From a virus: a stretch of DNA of 64,000 bases. The translations under genes and the position numbers were made by a program. Under the pieces are notes generated by a model. It made no database searches. It was not told the origin of the DNA and saw only the letters and a program-made list of their open reading frames with translations. The first letter of the stretch is position 1. Every line of letters starts with the position of its first letter. The stretch is taken from IMG/VR virus record IMGVR_UViG_3300036985_003583, positions 1 to 64,000 of that record. One strand, written 5' to 3'. Of the stretch, positions 1 through 8,863 are shown piece by piece.

Positions 1-153
1 CCTTCCAAGCAAAAGACGCAAGCTCAAGAGATGATGGATGCAATAATAGCTAGGACGGAAGCTCCGCCAAGGCCAAACTTGAACCCTTATAAAAATAGAG
101 TGTTCTCGAGTAATCCGATGGTAAAAACACTTAGATCAAGAGGTATCAGATGA
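1..153 (+). CDS. C-terminal end of a truncated gene, possibly terminase large subunit
   Basis: An open frame enters from the left edge and stops at TGA 151-153, giving about 50 residues ending TLRSRGIR. The tail is basic and proline-rich (TEAPPRPNLNPYKNR). It overlaps the next start by ATGA. In tailed phages the gene just before the portal is usually the terminase large subunit, so that is the positional guess. No terminase motif is within the visible part, so the function is inferred from order alone. Confidence 0.6.
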   Translation, partial: PSKQKTQAQEMMDAIIARTEAPPRPNLNPYKNRVFSSNPMVKTLRSRGIR

Positions 154-404
154 TAGTTGCCATACTTATATTATGTATTGTTCTGTTGCTCGCTGTGCTG
201 GCTCTGGCGTATTACACTTATCGCCGCAACCGGTCACAAGAACTGCAAATTTCGTATATAATAGACAGGACAGAAGACTTACAGGGCAAGATAAGCACAC
301 TCGGCAAAGTATTAAAAATCTTTGAAGATGAGACGCAGATCCTGCAACGTAGGAATGCCCAGCAACAAGAATTAAAGCAACGCTTTAACCGACAACCGAG
401 GTAA
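150..404 (+). CDS. small single-pass membrane protein with coiled coil
   Basis: This 84-residue protein begins with a hydrophobic stretch (residues 2-21, IVAILILCIVLLLAVLALAY). A charged helix rich in Q, E and R follows, probably a coiled coil. The layout is N-terminal membrane anchor plus long polar helix, as in inner-membrane spanin subunits, but it lies between the putative terminase and the portal rather than beside a lysin. The start overlaps the previous stop as ATGA. I cannot assign a function; a spanin-like or head-assembly role is possible. Confidence 0.7.
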   Translation: MIVAILILCIVLLLAVLALAYYTYRRNRSQELQISYIIDRTEDLQGKISTLGKVLKIFEDETQILQRRNAQQQELKQRFNRQPR

Positions 405-407
405 CAA

Positions 408-2393
408 ATGGCTAAAGTTCGGATATTAACTGATGACGAGTATAAAAAGAATCTGACTACGCAATGGAAAGAAGCTAAGATAAAAGCTGACAAACTGCAC
501 GTAGAATATGACGTAGCGGAACGGGCGTATCAGTGTATATCTGAAGGAATTCAAGGAGGCTTAGACTCTGGACAAGTAACGCAATATTTGTTTACAGCTA
601 ATTCGCCTGAAAATACCATGCCATTAATAGAAGGACTTGATCTGGTAAAAGCTGTGCTTTTCCTCCATTCCAAGCTTTGTATCTCTGACCCTGTTGTGCA
701 GGTAACGGCGAGAAAACAAGACCCAGCAACGAAACGCGCTGCAGAATGTACACAGGCTTATCTTCCTTACATGCGTCAAAGGATGCATTTGCAGGAAGTT
801 CTTGAATCTGGCGTTTACCTTAACACTGTAGTTTATGGAAACGGAATCGCCTTCAACGGCTGGGATCCAGACGGCGGCGAATTCCCTTTTGACGAGTTTC
901 CTACGGATGAAGCGGATCTGGCAGAGAAGCTGGAAACAGGCTTTAAAATGGAAGGCGACTACGACTTCCGTAACGTCCATCCTCGTAAATTCTTTCCAGA
1001 CGGATCAGCTGATAGCTGGATAAATGCTGAGCATTGTTTTGAAGAATGGGAAATACCATTCGAGAAAGCCATGTACAAGTTCGATAAACCAGAACAACAG
1101 GAAATATTGAGAGAGTACCACAACACACAGCAAGCGAGCAATCCTGCTGACGTAAACAAGAGCCAAACAACTATAAAACTTTACAATTATTACGTTCGTG
1201 GTCGTCCTTGGAACGGATTCCTCGGAAGCCATTCTGTGCTAGTTGACCCCGAAAACCCTAAGCTATTAACACGTGGGCCGAATCCATTTGACCATAAGAA
1301 ACTCCCTTACAACGTCATGTCAGATATTGACGTTCCCGGAAACGTCATGGGAATGAGCCGTATTATCTATGCATACCAGACACAAATGTGCATTAATAAT
1401 ATGATGATGTTAATAATGAAGAATATGGCTCTTTTCGGTGGTAACAAAATGATGTTACCTGAAGGCTCCATTAACCAAGATATAATCAATAACGCCCTAG
1501 ACGACGTTGGCTACTTTAACCCAGCAACAGGCGGAAAACCTGAATACCTACGTCCAGCTAATGTTACCTCAGACGTATGGCGAGCCTATGATATTATGAA
1601 AGGTTATATCAATAACCTTTATGGAATGAATGAATTTTCACAAGGCCAAGTGCCGCGAGAGCTGTCATCTTTTGCAGTGCAGTTGGCGTTGGAAATGGAC
1701 GATAAGTATCGCATAAGACTTTTCAATAAAAAGAAACTGTTCCTACGCGATACTCATTACCAAGGATTAGAGAATACAAAGCAGTTTATGACTGAATCTC
1801 GCCGTTTATCCGTAGTTGGCCTAGAGTCCTTTACAGATGATGGATACTTTACCTCTACATCTCTAAAAGGAGATTGTGACGTTGAAGTAGAATACGGGCC
1901 ATATATGCCTGTAGATCCAGCAGCTCGTAAGCAACAGATTCTAGAATTTATCAAGTCTGGCTTCTTTGAAAAAGCAGGCGGAAACATGAAGAAAGCAGCT
2001 TCCTTATTGATAGACGGAAGTATGTTGGATGTTAAGGCGGGATTTGAACAATCTTCCAAGAGACAAAAAGCAGAGATAGATAGCATGATTAATGGTGAAG
2101 TTGTTCAGATACAACCATGGAATAAACATGAGGAACATTTAATTGCACTTGAGGATTTCACGGATTCTGAGACATTTAATGCACTGCCCCTAGAAGTTAA
2201 GAAGGCTATATGGCAGCATTCCGAGCTGCACGTAGAAGCGTTAGCTCAGCAGATAGCTAAGAGCCAAGGCCCTGCCACAGGAACGCCACCGCAGGGTAAA
2301 CAGCCTTCTGGGGCTATGCCTCCAACGGGAGTTGAGGGGCCAGCTAAGCCAACCACACCAGCAATAACACAAGCTACGGGGCCGACAGTATAA
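408..2393 (+). CDS. portal protein (head-tail connector)
   Basis: This 661-residue protein forms the dodecameric portal at one capsid vertex, through which DNA is packaged and ejected. Supporting features are its length, its position between the putative terminase and the scaffold/coat genes, and typical portal patterns: an N-terminal alpha/beta region with a nested VYGNGIAF strand, NVHPRKFFPDGSA, and a C-terminal segment YMPVDPAARKQQILEFIKSG like that of large podoviral portals. The C-terminus is low-complexity (Pro, Gly, Thr, Gln). The start is preceded by GAGGT five bases upstream. The gene is followed closely by the gp49-like gene. Confidence 0.85.
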   Translation: MAKVRILTDDEYKKNLTTQWKEAKIKADKLHVEYDVAERAYQCISEGIQGGLDSGQVTQYLFTANSPENTMPLIEGLDLVKAVLFLHSKLCISDPVVQVTARKQDPATKRAAECTQAYLPYMRQRMHLQEVLESGVYLNTVVYGNGIAFNGWDPDGGEFPFDEFPTDEADLAEKLETGFKMEGDYDFRNVHPRKFFPDGSADSWINAEHCFEEWEIPFEKAMYKFDKPEQQEILREYHNTQQASNPADVNKSQTTIKLYNYYVRGRPWNGFLGSHSVLVDPENPKLLTRGPNPFDHKKLPYNVMSDIDVPGNVMGMSRIIYAYQTQMCINNMMMLIMKNMALFGGNKMMLPEGSINQDIINNALDDVGYFNPATGGKPEYLRPANVTSDVWRAYDIMKGYINNLYGMNEFSQGQVPRELSSFAVQLALEMDDKYRIRLFNKKKLFLRDTHYQGLENTKQFMTESRRLSVVGLESFTDDGYFTSTSLKGDCDVEVEYGPYMPVDPAARKQQILEFIKSGFFEKAGGNMKKAASLLIDGSMLDVKAGFEQSSKRQKAEIDSMINGEVVQIQPWNKHEEHLIALEDFTDSETFNALPLEVKKAIWQHSELHVEALAQQIAKSQGPATGTPPQGKQPSGAMPPTGVEGPAKPTTPAITQATGPTV

Positions 2394-2414
2394 CACCAAT
2401 AGGAGATAGTTTTT

Positions 2415-2786
2415 ATGGGAAGTGAAGTAAAAGGGGTGGAAGTATGGACGTTGGAGCAGATCCAAGCAGATATGGAGAGCGTCTACTCAGATAAGCCAGC
2501 AAACTATGTGTCATGTGAGTTGACAGAGTTTGTCGGCAGGCACGTTGATAGTGTGCAGTTTTTTAAGTTATCTCCAAAAAAGACTGTGTGCTTGCTGACG
2601 TTTAAAAACGGGTTTGAGGTTATTGGGTACTCTGGGTGTGTTAACCCAAAGCACTATAGAAGAGATATTGGAAGCAAATATGCCCTACATACCGCTGTGG
2701 ATAAAGCATCCGAGATAATAGCGTATCAGGAACAAGAGAAATTGTTTAACAGTCCGGGAACAGAGAGTTACGATAAACCAGCGTGA
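2415..2786 (+). CDS. Gp49-like phage protein (N4 gp49 / Sf6 gene 66 family)
   Basis: This 123-residue protein has a C-terminal block, FKNGFEVIGYSGCVNPKHY followed by IGSKYALHTAVDKASEI, that resembles the small phage protein family named after N4 gp49 and Sf6 gene 66. That family is widespread and its function is unknown. It has no signal peptide or membrane segment. It is preceded by the leader AATAGGAGATAG, also found before the next two genes, so the three are probably translated at similar rates in one late operon. Confidence 0.75.
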   Translation: MGSEVKGVEVWTLEQIQADMESVYSDKPANYVSCELTEFVGRHVDSVQFFKLSPKKTVCLLTFKNGFEVIGYSGCVNPKHYRRDIGSKYALHTAVDKASEIIAYQEQEKLFNSPGTESYDKPA

Positions 2787-2814
2787 TGATTTAACATCAA
2801 TAGGAGATAGGGTT

Positions 2815-3195
2815 ATGGCGTTAGAGACTTTAATTGGCGTAAAGCAAATTGGCGGTTTTGAGGTACTTCAATCTCGCCCAATCGACGCTCATGGGCAAGT
2901 AATGTGGGACTTATTCGATGAAATGAGGAAAACCAAACCAATTTATATCGACCATGATGTAAGTATGATTTCGTTTAGAGTTCAAAATAAACCAATCAGA
3001 GAAGTTGGGGTAAACGGCTGTCAAGTGCAGACAATTATAGAAACTGCAAAACTGATGATTGAGGAGTTAAATAAGAAATTCCCTTGTAGAGAAAACGCAA
3101 TGATAATTACAAAACTTGATGAAGCCGTAATGTGGTCTAAAAAAAGAACAGACGATCGTATTGCAAGAGAAGTTGAAGGACTAAACAAGGCGTAA
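2815..3195 (+). CDS. Acb2/Tad1-type hairpin domain protein, candidate cyclic-nucleotide sponge
   Basis: The C-terminal half of this 126-residue protein reads VNGCQVQTIIETAKLMIEEL, then FPCRENAMIITKLDEAVMWS, KKRTDDR and REVEGLN. This pattern (NG-hydrophobic helix, CREN, ITKLxEAxMW, KRTxDR, VEG) is what I recall for phage proteins carrying the Acb2/Tad1 helical hairpin. Members of that family bind signalling nucleotides made by CBASS or Thoeris and so block abortive defence. The assignment rests on memory of the pattern. It sits between gp49-like and scaffold genes and shares their leader, an odd place for a counter-defence gene, so expression would be late or read through. Confidence 0.55.
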   Translation: MALETLIGVKQIGGFEVLQSRPIDAHGQVMWDLFDEMRKTKPIYIDHDVSMISFRVQNKPIREVGVNGCQVQTIIETAKLMIEELNKKFPCRENAMIITKLDEAVMWSKKRTDDRIAREVEGLNKA

Positions 3196-3222
3196 AGTTG
3201 CCCATAATAGGAGATAGTTTTT

Positions 3223-4419
3223 ATGGCAGATAATGTACCACAGGCAGCTCCTGCTGCACCTTCTGCAGCTCCGGCTGCTCCCAGCTCAGGCGGTTCAAGC
3301 AGCTCAGGCGGGTTCTCGCAACCTGCTGGCGCCAATAGCGTTGATGACATCTTCGCCAACTTTGAAAAGTCTATGGGTTTATCCAGTGACGATCAAGGCG
3401 CTGGAATGCAGGATTCTAGGACTTATGAGGAAAAGTCTGTTAGTGATTTATATGCAGACTTGGACAACGTAGCTAAAGGCTCAGATAACGAGCAAGGGGA
3501 GACTTCAGATGGAACTGATGCATCTACTGTTCCTCAAACAGAAGTTACAGAAGACACATCAGAAAAACCTTTCGAATATGACTTCAAAACCACACTCGGC
3601 GATGAAGAAAAACAGATCAAATTCAGCTCCAAAGAGCAGCTCGATGCAGCTCTCCGTAAAGCTCTTGTCGCCGATAAAATCTATGATAGGTATAAGAAAC
3701 AAGGCGAAGAAATAAAGACCTACAAAGAATCCCATGACTTTGCACAACGCTTTGACAAGATGATAGCGGAGAAACCTACCGCCGTTCTTGATTCAATCGT
3801 AGAAGATATGAACGAGGATGAAGTTAGTGCTTGGTTGATAGCTAAAGCCGAAGAATTGTCACGTGATCCAAAGGAAAGAGCGTTAGAAAAACGCTTGAAA
3901 GAAGCTGATGCTGTAAGAGAGCAAATGGCTGAAATGACAAGACAGCAGGAATTGTTGCAACAGCAACGAGTTCAAGCTGCTCAAGAGTCTGATCGTCATG
4001 TAGTTCAGTCTTGGGGAGAAGGCATCTTGGCTAAGGCTCAAGCACGGTTTCCAGAAGAATATCACCCAATCTTCGAGAAAGAGCTTAGATCCGCTTTAAT
4101 GGAAGGTCGTCAAAGACGTAACGCTGGCGAAAACATAACAATCAAGACTCTGGATACCATCTTTGCACGTAACATCAAGCCTCTAATCGGGCTAATGCAA
4201 GCACGTAAAGTCAGTCCAAAGGCAATGCAGGCTCAGGTAGGAAAAGCCATAGATAACAAGAAAACCGAAGGACTTAATCGCGTAATGCAGTCAGCTGGAA
4301 ACACGGCACAACGTCAACAGCAAAGACCCGCTACCAACGACAATAGCTTTGACACTGGAAAGCTCTTTGACCACTTAATCGCTGGAGTTGGAAACGGCTC
4401 AATCAGGATGCGCGGCTAA
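3223..4419 (+). CDS. capsid scaffolding protein
   Basis: This 398-residue protein has an Ala/Pro/Ser-rich N-terminus (residues 1-35), an acidic middle and a long Gln/Glu/Lys/Arg helix (about 210-260, AVREQMAEMTRQQELLQQQR) predicted as a coiled coil. A basic, Gln-rich C-terminal part ends at MRG. The layout and its place between portal and major coat are typical of internal scaffolding proteins, which nucleate procapsid assembly and then leave. No protease motif is seen, so I do not call a fused protease. The 3' end overlaps by 4 bases the end of a convergent Rha-type gene. Confidence 0.75.
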   Translation: MADNVPQAAPAAPSAAPAAPSSGGSSSSGGFSQPAGANSVDDIFANFEKSMGLSSDDQGAGMQDSRTYEEKSVSDLYADLDNVAKGSDNEQGETSDGTDASTVPQTEVTEDTSEKPFEYDFKTTLGDEEKQIKFSSKEQLDAALRKALVADKIYDRYKKQGEEIKTYKESHDFAQRFDKMIAEKPTAVLDSIVEDMNEDEVSAWLIAKAEELSRDPKERALEKRLKEADAVREQMAEMTRQQELLQQQRVQAAQESDRHVVQSWGEGILAKAQARFPEEYHPIFEKELRSALMEGRQRRNAGENITIKTLDTIFARNIKPLIGLMQARKVSPKAMQAQVGKAIDNKKTEGLNRVMQSAGNTAQRQQQRPATNDNSFDTGKLFDHLIAGVGNGSIRMRG

Positions 4420-5111
4420 AATAGGAATTCGTATTTGGAGTCTATTCCGAAGTAAGAGGGCTTTGGCAGCTCCTCCCCAGAAGAGGCGGCGATGTGTAAA
4501 GCCCTTTGCCATTTCTGATACTGTTCATTTGCTACAATCTTCCCTTCAGTAGATCTTTGACTTTGCTCAACCATAAAATCGCAAATCACAACAGGTCTAA
4601 AATCAGCTACAGCTACCCGTTTTCCTGTAGATTCCATCCCATGCTCGTGTGCAATATTGGCGTAAGTGATGATTGTTTTCTTTTCGTTTGGTACGTTGTT
4701 CTTCCACGAAGTTCCAAAAGAAGTTTCTATTTTTTCTCTCCCATCAATTGCGTTTTGTTCTTGTGTACGTAAGGACTTTAATCCACAATTTAATTGTTTT
4801 GACAACTCATTCTGCAACTTGTTAAACGTATTGCTAAGTTTTATTAACCAAGGAAGTTGGTCTTGCATTCTAGACATCAGTAAAATAACGCCTTTCTGCG
4901 TAAGCAGGTATTTAGGTCTACTTTTACCTTGAGCGTCTATATAATCAGCCAAGATAAATTTATCTTGGCTGATTAGCCCTTCAAACTTGGATATAGTTTT
5001 TCTAATTGCCTTCATCAAGACATGGTGAGGCTTCCCCGTCGCCTCTGCGATTTGTAAACTGTCGGCCACAAACTCATTCACAGAATTCTCAAAATGAACT
5101 AACTCAGACAT
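4416..5111 (-). CDS. Rha-type regulatory protein (first of two)
   Basis: This 231-residue protein opens with FENSVNEFVADSLQIAEATG and KPHHVLMKAIRKTISKFE, followed by KYLLTQKGVILLMSRMQ. These match the N-terminal domain of Rha family phage regulators (conserved VxDSLxVAE, KxHxxVLxxI and LTxxGFxLL elements), thought to bind DNA. It lies antisense between scaffold and coat genes, so it is a moron with its own expression. AAGGA lies five bases before the ATG. The C-terminal half, with NGL/EHG-type helices, is unassigned. A second, distinct Rha-type protein lies about 4 kb away. Confidence 0.75.
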   Translation of the reverse strand: MSELVHFENSVNEFVADSLQIAEATGKPHHVLMKAIRKTISKFEGLISQDKFILADYIDAQGKSRPKYLLTQKGVILLMSRMQDQLPWLIKLSNTFNKLQNELSKQLNCGLKSLRTQEQNAIDGREKIETSFGTSWKNNVPNEKKTIITYANIAHEHGMESTGKRVAVADFRPVVICDFMVEQSQRSTEGKIVANEQYQKWQRALHIAASSGEELPKPSYFGIDSKYEFLF

Positions 5112-5437
5112 AAATTTCCTTTTTGGACAGGTGATTGACCTTTTACCCAGAATAGGGCAAATTGGAAGTAGCGCCGGTGGTGTCCAATCAGAGGCGCTTT
5201 ACATTTCAAACTACTCCTAACATTAAACATCCTTATTGCCAACACCTTGATTTCTGATAAAAATCAATGTAACCTTAAACATATGATATTCTAGACATTT
5301 CGGCATAGACGATTTATTCCCCGTTTTTGAACACTTTCCGAAGACCACTCCATCAGACTTGTTAAGCATCTACGCTATTTAAATAGGTTAAGTAGCGAAG
5401 ATAGGTTTTAGGTAATTTAATTCTAAAGGGGAATTAC
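5112..5437. promoter_or_regulatory. 326-bp divergent intergenic region with inverted repeats, upstream of rha (-) and coat (+)
   Basis: There is no ORF here. I see a hairpin TTGATTT-N7-AAATCAA (5247-5267), a perfect 12-bp palindrome CTATTTAAATAG (5375-5386) nested in CGCTA/TAGCG arms, and an A/T-rich stretch in front of the coat ribosome site AAGGGG. The region must contain the start signals of the antisense rha gene and probably a strong late signal for coat. I cannot identify a convincing -35/-10 pair. The palindrome is a plausible operator, perhaps for the Rha protein. Confidence 0.4.
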
Positions 5438-7243
5438 ATGCCAAATGGTATTCAGAACAACGCATTTTCTAACGCGCAATTCACTTCCAGCGATCTGCTT
5501 AAATTTATACAAGAGAAGGGGAGTAAGACCCTTTGGACTGTAGTTTCCGGTTTAGACAGCGTAACCAAGAAGGCTGAGTGGCCGGGCGGAAAAGAAGTCC
5601 GTTACCACCTCACAGTAGACCCAGGCGCTATGGCATTCGGCGGTTTGAACGCTCAAGCTGGAACCTTTATGCCTGCCGACAGAGCATACGGAATCCAAGG
5701 CTTTATGGTTCCAAAGTACCAGACATTTACAATGTACTTTGACAAAATTCTTGGCAAATTGTCTGACAGCGATGCTAAAGCTTATCTATCCCATGTAAAG
5801 ATGGAATATGAGCAAAAAATTGCATTTCAGAAATCGTTTATGAACTTACAGCAAACTATGGACGGAACAGGCCGCGTTGCTACTCCAGTAGGCGTAGGAA
5901 CAGCCAATGCTTCTACAGGTACTGCACTTGTAGCTAGCCCTTCTAGCTTGTTTAGAGTTAAACTTTCTTCAGCCGATACTGCAGTTGGCGGCGCACCATA
6001 CTTAATGGAAGGTATGATCGTATCATTCCTATTCCCTAACTATGATACTGCTAATGACGGAACTGTTAACGTTAGTAGAACTGACTGTGCAGCAAACTTC
6101 GTAAACTTTGGTTTCGTAGCTGATGGCGGAGCTGGTACTGAGGAACATTTCGATGCTTTCCGCGTTGTAAGAATCAACCAATCTTCGAACGAAGTTTATT
6201 TGGCACCTGCTCGTAGATCTGCAACCACTGGCGTTTACGCTGTTGGAACTGTAACTCCTTACATCAGCACTTGGGATAGCTCGCACCACGTACAACAGGG
6301 AGCTTCTGCTAACATCTGGTGTGCTGGCGCTGGCGCAGTAACCGTAACTCCATACGTAGGCCGTGGTCTTGACCTTGGCGCTCCTACTATCTATACAGCT
6401 CTCGACCTTAACGACATTTTCGTCGCTGGTTTAACAAACGGCGGAACCGTAGCAGCCCAGCCTGTAGCAGTTCAGTTAGTATTAACCGGATACCTTCCAA
6501 CCGGAACAACCGCTTCTGCTGCTGGAAACACTGACTTCTCAGCTTATACCAACACCACCTATTCTTTGGCTCAAACAGGCCGTAGAATTCTTGGTTTGCA
6601 GTGGGATGCCAACGTCGATCCCCTGTATACCGCATCAACTGATGTATCTTTAATCAACCCATACTTGATGACGGGTATGGACTCTTTGTTGTTTAATGAC
6701 ACCAATATGGTTCAAGGTATTCCTAGATACTCGGTACAACAGATTCTTCCTACGAAGAAAAACTGGAATGCTCAACCTTTGACATTCAACAGCTTGTTCT
6801 CCGGAATCGCAGAGCATGTAACTCGTAACCGTGAAAAAACAGCTAACAGCTCTGACATCACACAATGGAACTTGTTGACCATGAACCCTTTGGTTTATAC
6901 GTCACTTCTTTCACTATCTGAAGCTGATCGTCGCATAACAGATGAAAAAGGCATCCGTGGTACTTCTGCTAAATACATCAACTACGGAGCTAAAAAGTTC
7001 GAGTTGGATCAAGCTTCTTGGATGAGAATGGACCGAGTTATCGGCCTTCCAAAAGATGCTATCCAAATGTACGGCGGAACTATTGATCCTGTTGAAGCTG
7101 GCGGCCAGAAAGAATTCCTTTCTCTCGTAGGCGGACGCAGAACTAATGCTGTAGAAAGCTACAACTCAATTACTTCAGAATGCTGTATAGAGAACCTTCG
7201 TTCATGTTTTGTCGGCCATAATTTCCAATTCTCCTCTTTATAA
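5438..7243 (+). CDS. major capsid (coat) protein
   Basis: This 601-residue protein follows the scaffold gene and precedes a strong terminator, as expected for the most abundant virion protein. The N-terminal part includes WPGGKEVRYHLTVDPGAMAFGG, and the C-terminal part has NYGAKKFELDQASWMRMDRV and LVGGRRTNAVESYNSITSE. The middle (about residues 140-400) is Ala/Gly/Thr-rich and beta-like and probably forms an inserted surface domain, making the protein longer than P22-type coat (about 430 residues). An HK97 fold is inferred from context. The start has AAGGGG seven bases upstream. No cleavage site can be assigned. Confidence 0.85.
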   Translation: MPNGIQNNAFSNAQFTSSDLLKFIQEKGSKTLWTVVSGLDSVTKKAEWPGGKEVRYHLTVDPGAMAFGGLNAQAGTFMPADRAYGIQGFMVPKYQTFTMYFDKILGKLSDSDAKAYLSHVKMEYEQKIAFQKSFMNLQQTMDGTGRVATPVGVGTANASTGTALVASPSSLFRVKLSSADTAVGGAPYLMEGMIVSFLFPNYDTANDGTVNVSRTDCAANFVNFGFVADGGAGTEEHFDAFRVVRINQSSNEVYLAPARRSATTGVYAVGTVTPYISTWDSSHHVQQGASANIWCAGAGAVTVTPYVGRGLDLGAPTIYTALDLNDIFVAGLTNGGTVAAQPVAVQLVLTGYLPTGTTASAAGNTDFSAYTNTTYSLAQTGRRILGLQWDANVDPLYTASTDVSLINPYLMTGMDSLLFNDTNMVQGIPRYSVQQILPTKKNWNAQPLTFNSLFSGIAEHVTRNREKTANSSDITQWNLLTMNPLVYTSLLSLSEADRRITDEKGIRGTSAKYINYGAKKFELDQASWMRMDRVIGLPKDAIQMYGGTIDPVEAGGQKEFLSLVGGRRTNAVESYNSITSECCIENLRSCFVGHNFQFSSL

Positions 7244-7288
7244 TTGACAGTTAACTTAGAGTAGAATAACTCTGAGTTAAATCAGACT

Positions 7289-7317
7289 AAAGCAGTGGAG
7301 AAATTCACTGCTTTTTT
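7289..7317 (+). terminator. Rho-independent terminator after the coat gene
   Basis: A nine-base-pair stem AAAGCAGTG / CACTGCTTT closes a loop of about eight bases and runs into a T tract (7312-7317). A weaker hairpin with arms TAACT.AGAGT / ACTCT.AGTTA precedes it at about 7249-7277. The pair lies 45-75 bases after the coat stop codon. This probably separates high-level coat expression from downstream genes or sets their ratio by partial read-through. Confidence 0.85.
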
Positions 7318-7510
7318 CATATCTAACCTAAAATAACATATCTACTATCCTCTTGACCTTTCCTTATAGAGAACGTCCACCGTAACGAGAAGCTTACCGA
7401 GTATAATATTCCCATTCCAGACTGATTCGTGCTATCTTATACAAGTTACCACTATAAACACGGCTTTGCTGACTCTTCTGCAGCAGGAAGCTATTTTGAA
7501 AGGACTCGTC

Positions 7511-8383
7511 ATGAAAACTCCTAGCATGAATAAGTACCAAGAACTTGCTCTTGGAAAACACCTTAGCGTAGGCGGAGCCGGAAATAACGGCTTACTTCTC
7601 AACGCTATGCAAAATGGCTTCTACGCTAACTTCCAAGGCTGTACCTTGGTTGAGAACGTAACTGCAACTCCCGGCCCAACTTTCGTACGTCTTTCTGTAG
7701 ACGGCGACTTGGATCCTTACTACGTTTACGGCGTTAATCAGCTAATGACTTTGCGCGCATCTTCTGCAACCGCCTGTGCTGCCGGATTCCCTAATGCAGC
7801 CGCTGTTGGTGATACTGGCGTTCTCCGCCTTACCACTGTTGATGCAAACGCTGCTGGAGCAGTAGCAATGTTGCAAGAAAATGCTTTGTGGATGGCTCCT
7901 GCCAATGACTTCTCTGTAGTTTTTGACATTGCACAGTGGACGCAACGTAACAACGTCGTTGGAGTAGCTTTCTCTCAATTCGGCATCATTGGTACTTGTA
8001 CTGTTACAGACCTTCAGGACTCTGCTAAGGTTCCTGCTTGGGTTGATGGAACAAATGACAACGCTTCTTGCTACATCACGTTGACCGGAAACCGTGGAAC
8101 TTTGACTGTAGTAAGTGCAAACTTGGAACTTCGTCAGAACTCAGCTTCTTTCGAGATTCCAGCAGGAGCATTTACTGCAAGAATTGCTTATGGAGCAGGC
8201 GCAACTGGCGGGTCTCCTACGGTTTCTGTCTTCATAAATGACAGAGCTGTTGCCACTATCAAGACTGTGCTGACGGGGCCTTTCCAGTTATTTGCTCGTG
8301 CATGTAACGGAGCTAACTATCTACAGGCAACGCATACTCCAGCAATACTTGATATTGACACTATTGCAGTATCGATGGTTTAA
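7511..8383 (+). CDS. structural protein, possible capsid decoration or lectin-like protein
   Basis: I place the start at ATG 7511, which has AAAGGA six bases upstream; the frame is open further 5' only to a TTG at 7466 with no ribosome site. The product is about 290 residues, rich in Ala, Gly, Thr, Asn and Val, with predicted beta strands and no charged helices. Its C-terminal half (ASFEIPAGAFTARIAYGAG, then QLFARACNGANYLQ) looks like a beta-sandwich of concanavalin/lectin type. Position right after coat suggests a head decoration or fibre protein. I do not recognise a family; the role is inferred from order and composition. Confidence 0.6.
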   Translation: MKTPSMNKYQELALGKHLSVGGAGNNGLLLNAMQNGFYANFQGCTLVENVTATPGPTFVRLSVDGDLDPYYVYGVNQLMTLRASSATACAAGFPNAAAVGDTGVLRLTTVDANAAGAVAMLQENALWMAPANDFSVVFDIAQWTQRNNVVGVAFSQFGIIGTCTVTDLQDSAKVPAWVDGTNDNASCYITLTGNRGTLTVVSANLELRQNSASFEIPAGAFTARIAYGAGATGGSPTVSVFINDRAVATIKTVLTGPFQLFARACNGANYLQATHTPAILDIDTIAVSMV

Positions 8384-8416
8384 TTACGGCTAACAAAGAA
8401 ACGGAGAATTATTATT

Positions 8417-8797
8417 ATGGTATTTCCAATGGGCGCTAAAGCTCCAATGAGCAAGAAACCTAAATTCGACATGGGCGGAGATCCTAATGCCGATGATATC
8501 GGCCAACCACCACACGGCGAGCCTGATATGGATGATGAAGAGATCGACGGCATCATGGGTCAGGATATGATGAATCCTGGCGAAGAAGGCAGCGAAGACG
8601 TTCTCGGCGCAGGAAATCCTCTGGAATCAGCTTTGGCTGAAGCAGGATTTCCCGGCGTAACTCCTGAGCAGCTAACTCAGATCGAAGCTATTCTAAAGCC
8701 CGTAGGCGCTCCTAAAGCCCCTATCGGCAAGCCAGCTCCAGCAATCGGTGGCGCTACTGCCGGGGGTGTTCTAGGCTCAGATATTGCAAGTCTTTAA
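8417..8797 (+). CDS. small acidic Met/Gly/Pro-rich protein, unknown
   Basis: This 126-residue protein has an acidic middle (DMDDEEIDGIMGQDMM) and an Ala/Pro/Gly-rich tail. The central segment LAEAGFPGVTPEQLTQIEAIL resembles a short UBA/CUE-like helical bundle, but I would not assign it. Low-complexity acidic proteins after coat genes are often minor head proteins or assembly factors. The ribosome site GGAG is ten bases from the ATG. It ends just before a bidirectional hairpin that separates it from the convergent rha gene. Confidence 0.6.
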   Translation: MVFPMGAKAPMSKKPKFDMGGDPNADDIGQPPHGEPDMDDEEIDGIMGQDMMNPGEEGSEDVLGAGNPLESALAEAGFPGVTPEQLTQIEAILKPVGAPKAPIGKPAPAIGGATAGGVLGSDIASL

Positions 8798-8803
8798 AGT
8801 TTA

Positions 8804-8863
8804 GAGGTGCATCCAAACTTTGGAGGCATCTCGACTAAGGGATCGGCTCAAAATTTGAGCTGA
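8804..8863. terminator. two hairpins between convergent genes
   Basis: Hairpin 1 (8804-8832) has outer arms GAGGTGC / GCATCTC and inner arms TCCAA / TTGGA, making a stem of about 12 pairs. Hairpin 2 (8843-8863) has arms GCTCAAA / TTTGAGC and ends at the stop codon of the antisense rha gene. Neither has a long T tract on the + strand. Their place between two convergent stop codons makes a two-way transcription barrier likely. Confidence 0.6.

Noticed and set aside
7466-7510. TTG start for the post-coat structural protein
   Set aside because: No ribosome site; the ATG at 7511 has AAAGGA at ideal spacing.
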